A stretch of DNA of 64,000 nt, taken from Minicystis rosea (GTDB lineage: Bacteria; Myxococcota_A; Polyangia; Polyangiales; Polyangiaceae). Made by a program: the position numbers and the translations under genes. Below are positions 8,165 through 20,374 of this stretch, piece after piece (position 1 is the first letter of the stretch; each line of letters begins with the position of its first letter). The notes beneath the pieces were generated by a model. That model had not been told where the DNA came from. It searched no databases and saw only the letters and a program-made list of their open reading frames with translations. The DNA is taken from contig CP016211.1 in assembly GCA_001931535.1 (NCBI GenBank), positions 4,182,501 through 4,246,500 of the forward strand, in the 5' to 3' direction.

Positions 8165-9709
8165 TCAACCGACGAGATCTTCCGCCCACGTCGAGGCGAG
8201 ACCCATGATCGTGTGCTGCGGGTTCACTCCGATCGTCGTGGGGATCGCGGCCGCGTCGACGACGTAGAGCCCCTCGGCCCCGTGCACCTTGCCGTGATCG
8301 TCGACCACGCCGTGCTCGGGATCGGCATGCATCGGGCAGCCGCCGAAGAGGTGCGAGAGGATGGCGATGTACGCGCGCGGATCGAGCGGCCCCTCGTCGA
8401 CGAGGTGCAGCTGATCGCGATCGAGCTTGTACGGAAGCCCATAAATGCCCGGGATGATCGCCTTCGCGCCGGCGGCGAAGTGCATGCGCGCCACCATCGA
8501 GAGGCCCTCGCGGAGCTTTCGCATGTCGCGCTCGTCGAGCATGTAGCGAACCACCGTGCCGCCGAAGAGGCCGGGCTTGACGGTGCCGAGCGTCTCGGCG
8601 CGCACGGCCGCGACCCACATGGCGACGTGGCGATATTCGCGGAAGCGCTCGACGAGCTGTCGTCCACCGCCGGGCAGGCGCCCCGCGACCATCTCCGCGG
8701 GGATGGCGAGCGTCTCCAGCTTGAGGCCGGGCTCGTCGCGGAACGCCGTGGAAGCCCAGCCTTGCGTGGCGCCCACGTTCTGATCGACGGGATCGTCGTA
8801 GACCCCGAAGATGCCCGTGCCGGGGTGCGCGCAGAAGCGCGATCCGAGCGCGCGGCTCTTGATGCCGCTCCTCGCGAGGAGGATCGGCGTCTGCGTGACC
8901 GAGGCCGCGAGGAGCACGCCGTGGCGCGCGCGCACGATGAAGCGCGGGCCTTCACGGCGCGTCACCGGATCGCGGAAGCGCCCGGTGACGCCGACGGCGC
9001 GCCGCCCTTCCATCATCACGCGCTCGACCGGCGCGCAGGAGAGGACGAAGCCGCCGCGCGTGAGAACCTCGGGGATGTAGTTGAGGTTGGTGCTCTGTTT
9101 GCGGCCCGTCTTGCAACCCTGGAGGCACTGGCCCGCGCCCTCGCAGTCGCGCACGTAGCGGACCATGTAGTGCGACTTCCACCCGAGCGTGTTCGCGCCA
9201 TCCATGGCCAGCGTGTTGAGGAGGCCGCGCGCATCCGGCGGGACGACGTCGGCGGAGAGCTCGTGCTCGATGCGATCCTGATGGGCCCACACCCGCGCCG
9301 AGAGCCGATCGCCGTCGATGCCGTGCTCGCGCCCCCAGCGATCGAAGCAGTCGCCCGGTGTGCGCACGACGATGGCGCTGTTGACCACCGTGGTCCCGCC
9401 GACGCACGACGCCTGCACGATGGGCCACAGCGCCGGAGCACGCGTCACGAGCGAGCCCCAGTCGGTCATCAGATCGCGCATCGTCCCGTACGCGGTCGAC
9501 GGATAGTCCTCGGGAGCGCGCCACGGGCCCGCCTCCACGACGGCCACGCTCCGCCCGGCCCGCGCCAGGATCACCGCGGCGGCCGAGCCGCCCGCGCCGC
9601 TGCCGACGACGATGTAATCGACGTCCAGCTCCGTGGCGGGCCGGCTGAAATCCTCGAACGTCAGGTGCCTTCCGGCATCCATGTCGCGCGTCACCTTGGC
9701 GGCCCTCAC
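8165..9709 (-). CDS. GMC-family FAD-dependent oxidoreductase
   Basis: 514 residues if the GTG at 9709 is used, which overlaps the stop of the upstream gene (GTGA). An ATG at 9682 with AAGGTG in front is an alternative. The FAD-binding VVGSGAGGSAAAVILA is near residue 40, followed by EAG, GGTTVVNSA, a Cys-rich stretch (CEGAGQCLQGCKTG) and a C-terminal HLFGGCPM...GLYVVDAAAIPTTIGVNPQHTIMGLA. The last is the usual GMC C-terminal His/Asn region. The Cys cluster and GGCPM resemble bacterial and plant long-chain alcohol oxidase-type GMC proteins. Likely reaction: oxidation of an alcohol or sterol-like substrate. Its partner gene is directly upstream. Confidence 0.88.
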   Translation of the reverse strand: MRAAKVTRDMDAGRHLTFEDFSRPATELDVDYIVVGSGAGGSAAAVILARAGRSVAVVEAGPWRAPEDYPSTAYGTMRDLMTDWGSLVTRAPALWPIVQASCVGGTTVVNSAIVVRTPGDCFDRWGREHGIDGDRLSARVWAHQDRIEHELSADVVPPDARGLLNTLAMDGANTLGWKSHYMVRYVRDCEGAGQCLQGCKTGRKQSTNLNYIPEVLTRGGFVLSCAPVERVMMEGRRAVGVTGRFRDPVTRREGPRFIVRARHGVLLAASVTQTPILLARSGIKSRALGSRFCAHPGTGIFGVYDDPVDQNVGATQGWASTAFRDEPGLKLETLAIPAEMVAGRLPGGGRQLVERFREYRHVAMWVAAVRAETLGTVKPGLFGGTVVRYMLDERDMRKLREGLSMVARMHFAAGAKAIIPGIYGLPYKLDRDQLHLVDEGPLDPRAYIAILSHLFGGCPMHADPEHGVVDDHGKVHGAEGLYVVDAAAIPTTIGVNPQHTIMGLASTWAEDLVG

Positions 9710-10224
9710 ACGACCTTCCCTTCTTCGACGGCAGCCTCGGTGCGAGCGCGCCCGCGCGCCTCCTCGCGGCGACCGAGCTGCACCAGTGACGCGACCGGCG
9801 CGCGCGGCAGCCGCGCGGGCGCTTCGATCATCGCCTCGGTGCGTCGCGTGCCCGGATCGGCCGGGTACGCGGGGAGCTCGACCGTCGCGCGGACCTCGGG
9901 CGACTCGGCCCAGAACATCCCGCCCATGAGCTTGAGCAGCACCGCGGTCTGACGAACGATGTAGACCGGGTACGTCGCGATCGCGTGCGCGTGCGCGTCG
10001 AGCTGCTCGGGCGTGAGCCACACCGCGGGCAGCGGCCGGTAGATGGTGAAGATGGGCGCGATCTGGAAGAGGAAGGCCGCGCCCACGACGCCAACCCACA
10101 AAAGCAGGGTCGACTCGCGACGGAGCGCCTCGATCTTGCGATCGACGCCGAGCTCGTCGAGGCCCGGGACGTCGCCCACACGAGGAAAGAAGGCCACGAG
10201 CGCGAAGCGCACCAGCTCGTTCAC
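9706..10224 (-). CDS. Small membrane protein, probable partner of the GMC oxidoreductase
   Basis: 172 residues, first gene of a two-gene unit whose stop overlaps the GMC start. One membrane helix is visible at about residues 39-60 (TLLLWVGVVGAAFLFQIAPIF). A possible short hydrophobic segment (VRQTAVLLKLMGGMFW) follows near 95-110, then a soluble Arg/Ala-rich tail. No family is recognised. Overlap with a flavoprotein gene suggests that it anchors the enzyme to the membrane or passes on electrons, but no haem or Fe-S motif is seen. Confidence 0.72.
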   Translation of the reverse strand: MNELVRFALVAFFPRVGDVPGLDELGVDRKIEALRRESTLLLWVGVVGAAFLFQIAPIFTIYRPLPAVWLTPEQLDAHAHAIATYPVYIVRQTAVLLKLMGGMFWAESPEVRATVELPAYPADPGTRRTEAMIEAPARLPRAPVASLVQLGRREEARGRARTEAAVEEGKVV

Positions 10225-10360
10225 GGGGCCTACCTATAGAGACGGTTGGCCGCGCTCCGCAAGCGAAGGTTCCCATGTTCGCCAAGCCCGCCCCGATCCA
10301 TCCGGGATTTCGGGCTCGGCGAAGGCGCGTATGCTCCCGCGAGGAGCGCCCTCACCGTCG

Positions 10361-11293
10361 ATGGATCTCGATCTCGCATGGATCGCGGAGGTCACCCGAG
10401 CCCACCGGGCGCGGAGGGATCGCCGCGTCCAGGATCTATGGAGCGGCTACGGCGAGATCGTCCGCGTGGCGCTCGACGACGCGGAGGCTCCGAGCGTCAT
10501 CGTCAAGCACGTCCGCCCTCCGCCGCGCCCGAACGACGCCTCGCACACGCGAAAGTGCCGCTCGTACGCCGTCGAAGCCACCTTCCTCCGCGACTACGCG
10601 AGCCGCTGCGACGACACCTGCCGCGTGCCTCGGCTCCTCGCGCTTCGCGGTGAGCCGAACACCTCGCAATGGCTCTTCGTCCTCGAAGATCTCGACGCCG
10701 CCGGCTTCCCCGGGCGCACACATCATCCGAACACCGCGGAGCTCACGGCTTGCCTCGCGTGGCTCGCATCGTTCCACGCGCGCTTCCTCGGCGTGACGCC
10801 TGCGGGTCTCTGGCCGAACGGCACCTACTGGCACCTCGCGACCCGCCGCACGGAGCTCGCCGCCATCGACGATACCTCTCTCCGCGAAGCCGCCCCCGAG
10901 CTCGATCGAAGACTGTCGGCCGCCACCTTCCAAACGTTCGTCCACGGCGACGCCAAGCCGGCAAACTTCTGCTTCTCCCAGGGCACGTCGGTCGCCGCCG
11001 TCGATTTCCAATACGTCGGCGGCGGCTGCGGAATGAAAGACGTTGCCTATCTGCTCGACGGCGAGGAGCCTCGAGCCGAAGCGCAGCTCCTCGACACCTA
11101 TTTCTCCTGTCTCCGCGCCGAGCTCACACGCCGCCCCGACATCGATGCCGTCGCCCTCGAGCACGAATGGCGCACGCTCTACCCGATCGCCTGTGCGGAT
11201 TACCTCCGCTTCCTCGCCGGCTGGGCCAAGCACCATTTCCTCCGCGATGCCCGCGCCCGAGCCCGCCTCGCGAGCGTGCTCCGCACCCTGTAG
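10361..11293 (+). CDS. Aminoglycoside phosphotransferase/ecdysteroid-kinase-like small-molecule kinase
   Basis: 310 residues. The kinase fold signature is present: a lysine in VIVKHVRPP (about 50-58), the hinge FVLEDLDAAGF, the Brenner-type motif FVHGDAKPANFCF (about residue 194) and the metal-binding DFQYVGGGCGMKDVAYLL. Similar proteins in the EcKL/DUF1679 and choline-kinase-like group phosphorylate hydroxyl groups of small molecules such as choline, steroids or drugs. DFQ in place of DFE/DFG is typical for that group. It stands alone, with no obvious operon partner. The start at 10361 is preferred; 10331 is possible. Confidence 0.82.
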   Translation: MDLDLAWIAEVTRAHRARRDRRVQDLWSGYGEIVRVALDDAEAPSVIVKHVRPPPRPNDASHTRKCRSYAVEATFLRDYASRCDDTCRVPRLLALRGEPNTSQWLFVLEDLDAAGFPGRTHHPNTAELTACLAWLASFHARFLGVTPAGLWPNGTYWHLATRRTELAAIDDTSLREAAPELDRRLSAATFQTFVHGDAKPANFCFSQGTSVAAVDFQYVGGGCGMKDVAYLLDGEEPRAEAQLLDTYFSCLRAELTRRPDIDAVALEHEWRTLYPIACADYLRFLAGWAKHHFLRDARARARLASVLRTL

Positions 11294-11534
11294 CACCGAT
11301 TCGGGCTCTCCGCGCTCACGCACGACGGCGTCACGAGGACATGAATCCATCGAGTCGCGCATCCCTCGTCAAGAGATGTTGCGACGACGCCATCGCACGT
11401 CACCAACGCCCCTGCAGAACGGAGCATTTCGCATTCGGACACCTTCGACGTGATAAGCTGTCGCTCTTCGGGCAGACCGATATCGGCTGCCCTCGCGCTT
11501 CCTTCGAACAACCAGCGAAAGGTCCGAGCCACGC

Positions 11535-12038
11535 ATGTCCAAGAACGAAGCGGAAACGATTCTCACCCTCGTCAACCTCTATGCCCTCGCCGTCGACACG
11601 CAGCGGTGGGATCTCTTCGACGAGGTGTTCACGAACGACGCGACCCTCGACTACGGCGAAGGCGCCGTGTGGACCGGCCTCGCCACCATCAAGCAGGTGT
11701 TCGCCGCCATCCACGGCGTCTACAGCGGCACGCAGCACACGATGTCGAACACCTTGTGGGACCTCCAGGGCCACGAGGGATGGGCGGTGACCTACGGCCA
11801 TTATCGCCTGATCAAGCCCGGCACACCCGGCGGCGATTTCTGGGAGGGGCAAGGCTATTACGACGACCGGCTCGTCAAGGTGCACGGCAAATGGCGTATC
11901 CAACACCGCATCAACCGAATCACCTGGGCCGGCGGCAATCCCCACGTGATCGGCTTCGACGCGCAAGTCCCCACGACCTCTTTGCACGACGTGGGCGGGA
12001 CATTGCGGTTCCTGAACGAGCGTGATCCCGACGTGTGA
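11535..12038 (+). CDS. SnoaL-like (NTF2-fold) domain protein
   Basis: 167 residues. The sequence follows the SnoaL_4 pattern: an N-terminal helix (ETILTLVNLYALAVDTQRWDLFDEVFTNDATLDY), GxxTIKQVF, SGTQHTMSN, then strands ending YYDDRLVKVHGKWRIQHRINRITWAGG. Such folds act as small dehydratases, isomerases or cyclases, or as binding proteins. The D and H of the HTMSN and DWF-like positions are partly kept. It is a single gene and the substrate cannot be told. A hairpin follows the stop by 8 bases. Confidence 0.85.
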   Translation: MSKNEAETILTLVNLYALAVDTQRWDLFDEVFTNDATLDYGEGAVWTGLATIKQVFAAIHGVYSGTQHTMSNTLWDLQGHEGWAVTYGHYRLIKPGTPGGDFWEGQGYYDDRLVKVHGKWRIQHRINRITWAGGNPHVIGFDAQVPTTSLHDVGGTLRFLNERDPDV

Positions 12039-12046
12039 GGCTCGAT

Positions 12047-12077
12047 GACGAGCCGACGCAATGCGCGCCGGCTCGTC
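12047..12077. terminator. Hairpin between convergent genes
   Basis: GACGAGCCG (12047-12055) pairs with CGGCTCGTC (12069-12077) across a 13-base loop. It lies between the end of the SnoaL-like gene and the end of the minus-strand vWA gene. Confidence 0.45.
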
Positions 12078-12147
12078 GCTCCCCTGCCCTACCCGCCTTC
12101 GCCGAGCTCCCATCGGATCACGCGAGCATGGGATTCCGAGCGCGGGC

Positions 12148-12753
12148 TCAATCGATCACCGCATTGAGCAGCACCTCGGCGAGCGGGACGTCCTCGAGCT
12201 CGCTCATCAGGATGGTGTCGCAGATATCGAATTTCGCGCCCGCCCGGTGCAGATCGTCGTCGAGCATCTTCAAAAACCGGGTCGCGCGCGGATCGTCACC
12301 GACCTGCACGAGCAACACCGCGAGCTCTTCGTCTCGATCCATGCGCCGCGTCGCGTCCACGATGGTCCGCATCACGGCCTTGGGATCGTCGGGCTCGCCG
12401 TCGGTCACCACCACGATGGTCTCTCCGTTCGGCTTGAGCTGCCGCGCCGCCTTGCGGTCGAAGAAGCTCGCGAATGCCTGCTTGAGGACGCCCGCGAGGT
12501 CCGTCCCGCCGGCGGGCTCGTTCTCGCGGAAGGCCTGCGCCACCCGCTCCGGTCCGACGTTGTCGAAGCGACGGGCGCGCGAGGCGAACAGGTAGAGCGT
12601 GATGCCGTCGGGATCGAGCGAACGGCATTTGGTCGCCAGCGCGAGGGCGCTCTCCTCGGCCGCCGCCCACCGCGAGCGCCCGCCGGGTTGGTCGGTGATG
12701 CTCATGCTGCCGCTCTTGTCGATGATCAGGGTGTAGTCGCGATCGTGAATCAT
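12148..12753 (-). CDS. von Willebrand factor A domain protein linked to TerC
   Basis: 201 residues, almost all one vWA domain. The metal-ion-dependent adhesion site is intact: DKSGSMS (residues 12-18), GGTDL near 93 and VVTDGEPDD near 125. Such cytosolic vWA proteins are known partners of TerD/TerC stress systems. The ATG overlaps the stop of the upstream TerC-family gene (ATGA), so the two are made together. Likely role: a Mg-dependent docking protein in a membrane stress complex. No TerD gene is in the window. Confidence 0.85.
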   Translation of the reverse strand: MIHDRDYTLIIDKSGSMSITDQPGGRSRWAAAEESALALATKCRSLDPDGITLYLFASRARRFDNVGPERVAQAFRENEPAGGTDLAGVLKQAFASFFDRKAARQLKPNGETIVVVTDGEPDDPKAVMRTIVDATRRMDRDEELAVLLVQVGDDPRATRFLKMLDDDLHRAGAKFDICDTILMSELEDVPLAEVLLNAVID

Positions 12754-13697
12754 CGGGCCGCTCCTTCCCGCGCGAGGCGCAGCGAGCGAACCGACGAAGC
12801 GACCATCGCCCCCGCGAGCACCGCGCCGATCACCGCCAGCGAGAGCATCGTGGAGATGGACCAGATCGGAGCGAGGAGCATCTTCGCGCCGATGAAGACG
12901 AGGACCAGCGAGACACCGGCCTTGAGATAGTGGAAGCGCTCCACGAGCCCGCGGATGGCGAAGAACAAAGAGCGCAGCCCGAGCACGGCCAGGATGTTGG
13001 AGGTGAAGACGACGACCGGATCGGTGGTGATCGCCAGCACCGCCGGGATCGAGTCCGCCGCGAACACGACGTCGCCGACCTCGACCACGACGAGCGCGAG
13101 GAGGATCGGTGTCGCGTGCCAGCGCCCGCCTTCGCGCACGAAGAAGCGCGCGCCGCGATGCTCGTCCACCACCGGAAGGAAGCGCCGCACGAGCCGCACC
13201 ACGGGGTGCCGCGCCGGCGTCGGGGCCGCTTCGTCGCGCGCGAGCAAGAGGCGGATCGCCGTGATCACGAGCACGGCGCCGAGCACGTAGGTCGCCGCGT
13301 GCACGTAACGGAGAAGCGAGGCGCCCGCGAAGATGAGCGCGCCGCGCATCACCACCGCGCCGAGGATGCCGAGCGAAAGCACGCGGTGCCAGAGCGCCTC
13401 CGGCACGCCGAACGAGACCAAGGTGACCAGGATGAAGAAGACGTTGTCGACCGAGAGAGCCTCTTCGACGACGTAGCCGGTGACGAAGTCGAGCGCCGGG
13501 CCCGCGCCCACGCGCGCCCACAGGACACCGGCGAAGACGAGCGCGAGCACGACCCACGCGCCCGCGGAGACGAGCGCCTCCCGAGGTCCGATGGATCGAG
13601 GCGTCCGGCGGAGCAGGCCCAGATCCACGGCGAGCAACGCGACGACGAGCACGAGGAGCCCGGCCATGAGCCAGGGACCGAAGGCAATCGAAGGCAT
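12750..13697 (-). CDS. TerC/Alx family integral membrane protein
   Basis: 315 residues with about nine hydrophobic segments. The family hallmarks are seen: EEALSVDNVFFILV (about residue 75) and EVGDVVFAADSIPAVLAI (about 210), whose acidic residues lie inside membrane helices. The 180-190 loop FVREGGRWHATPILLAL is typical of the Alx branch. Alx/TerC proteins are linked to metal (Mn) export, alkaline stress and tellurite resistance. It is transcribed with the vWA gene and divergently from an NhaR-like regulator 220 bases away. The ATG at 13697 was chosen because the hydrophobic N-terminus begins there. Confidence 0.88.
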   Translation of the reverse strand: MPSIAFGPWLMAGLLVLVVALLAVDLGLLRRTPRSIGPREALVSAGAWVVLALVFAGVLWARVGAGPALDFVTGYVVEEALSVDNVFFILVTLVSFGVPEALWHRVLSLGILGAVVMRGALIFAGASLLRYVHAATYVLGAVLVITAIRLLLARDEAAPTPARHPVVRLVRRFLPVVDEHRGARFFVREGGRWHATPILLALVVVEVGDVVFAADSIPAVLAITTDPVVVFTSNILAVLGLRSLFFAIRGLVERFHYLKAGVSLVLVFIGAKMLLAPIWSISTMLSLAVIGAVLAGAMVASSVRSLRLAREGAAR

Positions 13698-13917
13698 GTG
13701 AGGCCCATTCCCTTCGCGGGCAGAGAGATCCCATCGCCCGCGCGCGGCGTGCAGGCCTCGCGCGGAACGGAAGACGCGGCCGCTCCCGCAGCGGTCCGCG
13801 ACCGCACAGCAATGAGCCTTCCGCGCGCTTTGCACAACGCAGGTAATTCCGCGGGAAGCTCTAGGTCTGGCCTATGGCAGAGTGGCGACCGCGCAGGCCG
13901 CGCCCGAGGGACGAACG

Positions 13918-14997
13918 ATGGAGTGGCTCAACTATCACCACCTCTTCTACTTCTGGACGGTGGTGCGCGAGGGCAGCATCGCGGCGGCCGCGCGACGGCT
14001 CCGGCTCTCGCAACCGACCGTGAGCGAGCAGATCGCTTCGCTGGAAGAGGTCGTGGGCGAGCCGCTCGTCCAGCGCGGCGCGCGCGGCATCGCCATGACC
14101 GAGATGGGGGCCACCGTGCACCGCTATGCCGATGCCATCTTCGCGCTCGGGCGCGAGCTCCAAGACACCGTGCGGGGCAGGCCCACGGGGCGGCCGATGC
14201 GGCTCGCCGTCGGCGTCGCGGACGTGGTGCCGAAGCTCGTCGCGCACCGCTTGCTCGCGCCGGCGCTCGCGCTCGATCAAGAGGTCCGCGTCGTCTGCTA
14301 CGAGGACAAGATCGAGCGGCTCTGGTCCGAGCTCTCGCTCCATGCCCTCGATCTCGTGCTCGCCGATGCGCCCGTGGGCCCGAGCGCGTCGGGGCCGCCA
14401 TCGGGCGCGCCGCTCTACAGCCACCTGCTCGGCGAATGCGACGTGGCCATCTTCGGCACGCGCGAGCTCGCGAACGGGCGCCAGCGCGGCTTCCCGGCGT
14501 CGCTCGACGGCGCGCCCTTCCTCTTGCCCATCGCCGGCACCGCGCTCCGCCGCTCGCTCGATCAATGGTTCGAGGACAACCACATCACGCCGCGCATCGC
14601 GGGCGAGTTTCAGGACTCGGCGCTCCTCCAGGCCTTCGGTCAGGCGGGCGTGGGTCTGTTCGCGGCGCCCTCGGCGGTGCTCGACGAGATCCGGAGCCGG
14701 CATGGGCTCATCGTCCTCGGACGCATCGAGACCATCCGCGAGAAGTACTACGCCATCTCCAGCGAGCGGAAGCTCGCGCACCCCGCGGTCGTGGCCATCT
14801 CCAAGGCCGCCCGTGCGCTGCTGCTCCAGCCTGCGGACAGCGCCGCGCGACCGCGACGCCCCGAGCGTCGGCGAAGCGGGTCGCCGGAACGTCTTCGTGA
14901 TCTTCCGTCGAGGCTTGGAGCAACGCGGCCCACGGACGCAGGTCATGGCGCGACGGATGGAGCTCGGCCTGCACGCGATGCCATGCGCGCCGTCTGA
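13918..14997 (+). CDS. LysR-family regulator of the NhaR type
   Basis: 359 residues. The N-terminus MEWLNYHHLFYFWTVVREGS with the following SQPTVSEQIASLEEVVG helix-turn-helix is characteristic of NhaR, the Na+/pH-responsive activator of the nhaA antiporter gene in E. coli. The effector-binding domain runs to about residue 300. The last 55 or so residues are a Pro/Arg/Ala-rich tail not expected in the family, possibly from loss of the original stop. It is divergent from the TerC-vWA pair and may control it. No antiporter gene is in the window. Confidence 0.85.
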   Translation: MEWLNYHHLFYFWTVVREGSIAAAARRLRLSQPTVSEQIASLEEVVGEPLVQRGARGIAMTEMGATVHRYADAIFALGRELQDTVRGRPTGRPMRLAVGVADVVPKLVAHRLLAPALALDQEVRVVCYEDKIERLWSELSLHALDLVLADAPVGPSASGPPSGAPLYSHLLGECDVAIFGTRELANGRQRGFPASLDGAPFLLPIAGTALRRSLDQWFEDNHITPRIAGEFQDSALLQAFGQAGVGLFAAPSAVLDEIRSRHGLIVLGRIETIREKYYAISSERKLAHPAVVAISKAARALLLQPADSAARPRRPERRRSGSPERLRDLPSRLGATRPTDAGHGATDGARPARDAMRAV

Positions 14998-15004
14998 TCG
15001 ATCG

Positions 15005-15026
15005 CGTCGCCGCGCGCCCGGCGACG
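15005..15026 (+). terminator. Hairpin after the NhaR-like gene
   Basis: CGTCGCCG and CGGCGACG form an 8-bp stem around a 6-base loop, beginning 7 bases after the stop of the regulator gene. No T-run. Confidence 0.5.
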
Positions 15027-15066
15027 AGCGTCCGTCGCTGGACACGCCGTAGTATCCTGCGGCGCC

Positions 15067-15558
15067 GTGTACGTCGCCCAAGAGATCGCCGCCTCCGCCG
15101 TCGACGACATCGCCGTCGATTTCACCTGCACGCGCTGCGGGCATCATGCCGTCGCCGAGGTGATCGCGATCGGCCATGGATCGGCGGAGGCGCCGTTCTT
15201 CATCGGCCGGCAAGCGGCGCGCGATGCAGCGGTCGCCGAAGCGAAGAGCGCTCTTCCCGCGGCCGCGGTCCTTTCAGCGGGGCTCGCCGGATGCCCGAGC
15301 TGCGCCGCACCCGATCCTGCGGCGCTTCGACGCGCGTGGCTCCAAGCGACGTTGCAAGGGCTCGCCACCTGGATCGGGGTTCTCGTGTTCGTCGTGGCCC
15401 TGTTCGGTGGCCTCATCGGCTACTCGGCCGGGAGCGTGCCCGTCCTCGCGGGCGCGATCGCGTTCTTCGCGCTGGTGCTGGCGATCCTCGCGAAGTGGCA
15501 GCTCGGAAAGATCCTCCGCGAGACGCGCGCCCGTGTCTCGTGGCGATCGAGCAAGTAG
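15067..15558 (+). CDS. Zinc-ribbon membrane protein of unknown function
   Basis: 163 residues from a GTG. Two CxxC pairs, CTRCGHH near residue 21 and CPSCAAPD near 77, fit a split zinc ribbon. Two membrane helices follow at about residues 97-118 and 122-140 (TWIGVLVFVVALFGGLIG and VLAGAIAFFALVLAIL). The C-terminus is basic and probably cytosolic. No known family is recognised. The start is uncertain because no strong ribosome-binding site is visible. Confidence 0.65.
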   Translation: MYVAQEIAASAVDDIAVDFTCTRCGHHAVAEVIAIGHGSAEAPFFIGRQAARDAAVAEAKSALPAAAVLSAGLAGCPSCAAPDPAALRRAWLQATLQGLATWIGVLVFVVALFGGLIGYSAGSVPVLAGAIAFFALVLAILAKWQLGKILRETRARVSWRSSK

Positions 15559-15844
15559 CTGCAGAGCCGATGCGCTCGGTGAGAGGCATCGCGTGAGCAA
15601 CGGCACGAGGTGACGATCGCGGAGCGCGCGCCGCACGCGAGCGACGTCACACGAGCGCGCGCAAAGAATACGCGAATCGTGATGGGCGCCGCCCTGGGCA
15701 CCCGCGTGACACCGCGTCGAAGAGCGAGGCGGGCGAGAACGAGGATGCACACGGCGACGGGTGGGGCATAACTGTACGATTGCGTTCCAGTTCCGACCCG
15801 TCGTGGGCTACCTTCAGCCAACCGACGCCGCGAGCAACGCCGTC

Positions 15845-17029
15845 ATGCAACCTACTTCGAGCACCAGCGACGGTCCGAATCGCGCCCCCCGGCGAGGCGT
15901 GGTGATCGGCGCGATCGCCGTGCTCGCCGTCGCGGCCGTGTTGATCGTCCTCGCCCTGCGGCGCGCGCCGGAGGCCGCGATGGCCACGGCGGCGCCCGAC
16001 ATCCCCCGCGCGGAGGGATCGTCGATCGTGTTCTCCCCGGCGTTTCGTGCGCGGGCCGGCCTCGAGACCGGGCCCGTGAAGCGCGCCGAGCTGATGCCCG
16101 AGCTGCGCGTGGTGGGCACGGTCACGTTCGATCCGGAGCACGTCGCGGCGGTGGGCACACGAATCCGCGGGCTGGTGCGGCGGCTCGTGAAGTTCGAGGG
16201 CGACGTCGTGAAAGAGAACGACGTGCTCGCCGAGATCGAGAGCGCGGAGCTCGGCGAAGCCCAAGCCTCCGTGGCGATGATCGAGGCGCACCGCAAAGCC
16301 ACCGAGCAGAACGCGCGGCGCGAACGCGAGCTCGCCGAGCAGCGGCTCTCCACCGCGCGCGAGGCCGAGGTCGCGGAGGCCGCGCTTTCGCAGCAACGGG
16401 CCATGCTCGCCGCCGCACGCCAGAAGGCCACCGCGCTCGGCGGCGCCGGTGGGCGCGAGCTGGGTGTGTATACGCTGCGCGCGCCGGGCCCGGGCACCGT
16501 GGTCGAGCGCGCCGTGTCCGCGGGTCAATCGGTCGAGGGCAACGTCATCGCGTACCGCGTGGCGAACCTCGATCATTTGTGGATCGAGCTCAGCGTGTTC
16601 GAGCGCAGCATCGACGCCATTCGCAAAGGCGATCCGGTGGAGATCCGCCCGCTCTCCGACGCCGATCGGGTCATCCGAGGCACGGTCGCGCACGTGGGCG
16701 ACGCGCTCGATCCCACGACGCGGAGCGCGCCCGTGCGCGTGAAGATCGACAACACCGCGCGCCTCCTGCGGCCCGGTCAGGCGGTCACCGCCAGCATCCG
16801 CGCGTCGGGGCCGGTGCGGACCGCGCTCCAAGTCCCCGCCGCCGCGGTGACGTGGGTCGACGGCAAGCCCACCGTGTTCGTCCTCGCGGGCGAGGGTCGC
16901 GTGGTGCCCACCGTCGTCACGCTCGGCGCCGAGGCCGGTACCGAGCAAGAGATCACCGGGGGAATCGCTGAAGGCACCGTCGTGGTGACCAGCGGCGTCT
17001 TCGCGCTGAAGAGCGAGCTTTACCGATAA
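15845..17029 (+). CDS. RND efflux periplasmic adaptor (CzcB/CusB type)
   Basis: 394 residues from ATG 15845; an ATG at 15761 in frame would add 28 residues ahead of the signal anchor. One N-terminal membrane anchor (VVIGAIAVLAVAAVLIVLAL) is followed by the membrane-fusion-protein order: lipoyl half (VRRLVKFEGDVVKENDVLAEIES), helical hairpin, second lipoyl half (YTLRAPGPGTVVERAV), beta-barrel (LRPGQAVTASI) and membrane-proximal domain. It bridges the inner-membrane pump, encoded 16 bases downstream, to an outer-membrane channel. No metal-binding His/Met N-terminal stretch is seen, so the substrate could be a metal or something else. Confidence 0.88.
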   Translation: MQPTSSTSDGPNRAPRRGVVIGAIAVLAVAAVLIVLALRRAPEAAMATAAPDIPRAEGSSIVFSPAFRARAGLETGPVKRAELMPELRVVGTVTFDPEHVAAVGTRIRGLVRRLVKFEGDVVKENDVLAEIESAELGEAQASVAMIEAHRKATEQNARRERELAEQRLSTAREAEVAEAALSQQRAMLAAARQKATALGGAGGRELGVYTLRAPGPGTVVERAVSAGQSVEGNVIAYRVANLDHLWIELSVFERSIDAIRKGDPVEIRPLSDADRVIRGTVAHVGDALDPTTRSAPVRVKIDNTARLLRPGQAVTASIRASGPVRTALQVPAAAVTWVDGKPTVFVLAGEGRVVPTVVTLGAEAGTEQEITGGIAEGTVVVTSGVFALKSELYR

Positions 17030-17045
17030 GCAGAGGAGAACTGCC

Positions 17046-20165
<3,120 letters not shown>

Positions 20166-20374
20166 GCACGCCCGGCTCGTCCAGCGCAGGAAGCGACGTT
20201 CGAGGCTCGGAAACGGCGCCGCGAGCCGGAGGAAGCGGAGGACACGGAACCGCAAAAGCGGCGGCGCCATTCGCGTGATCCCACGGATTCAGGCGCGATC
20301 GACACCTCGCCGGCGGCCCTCCTGCGTGAATCCCGAAGCGGCCTTGCCTCGCTCGTGCTAGCTCGCCGCCGTCC

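Noticed and set aside
20166..20374. Small RNA or gene between the RND pump and ABC-F genes
   Set aside because: Only short GC-rich stems with no clear promoter or terminator pair.
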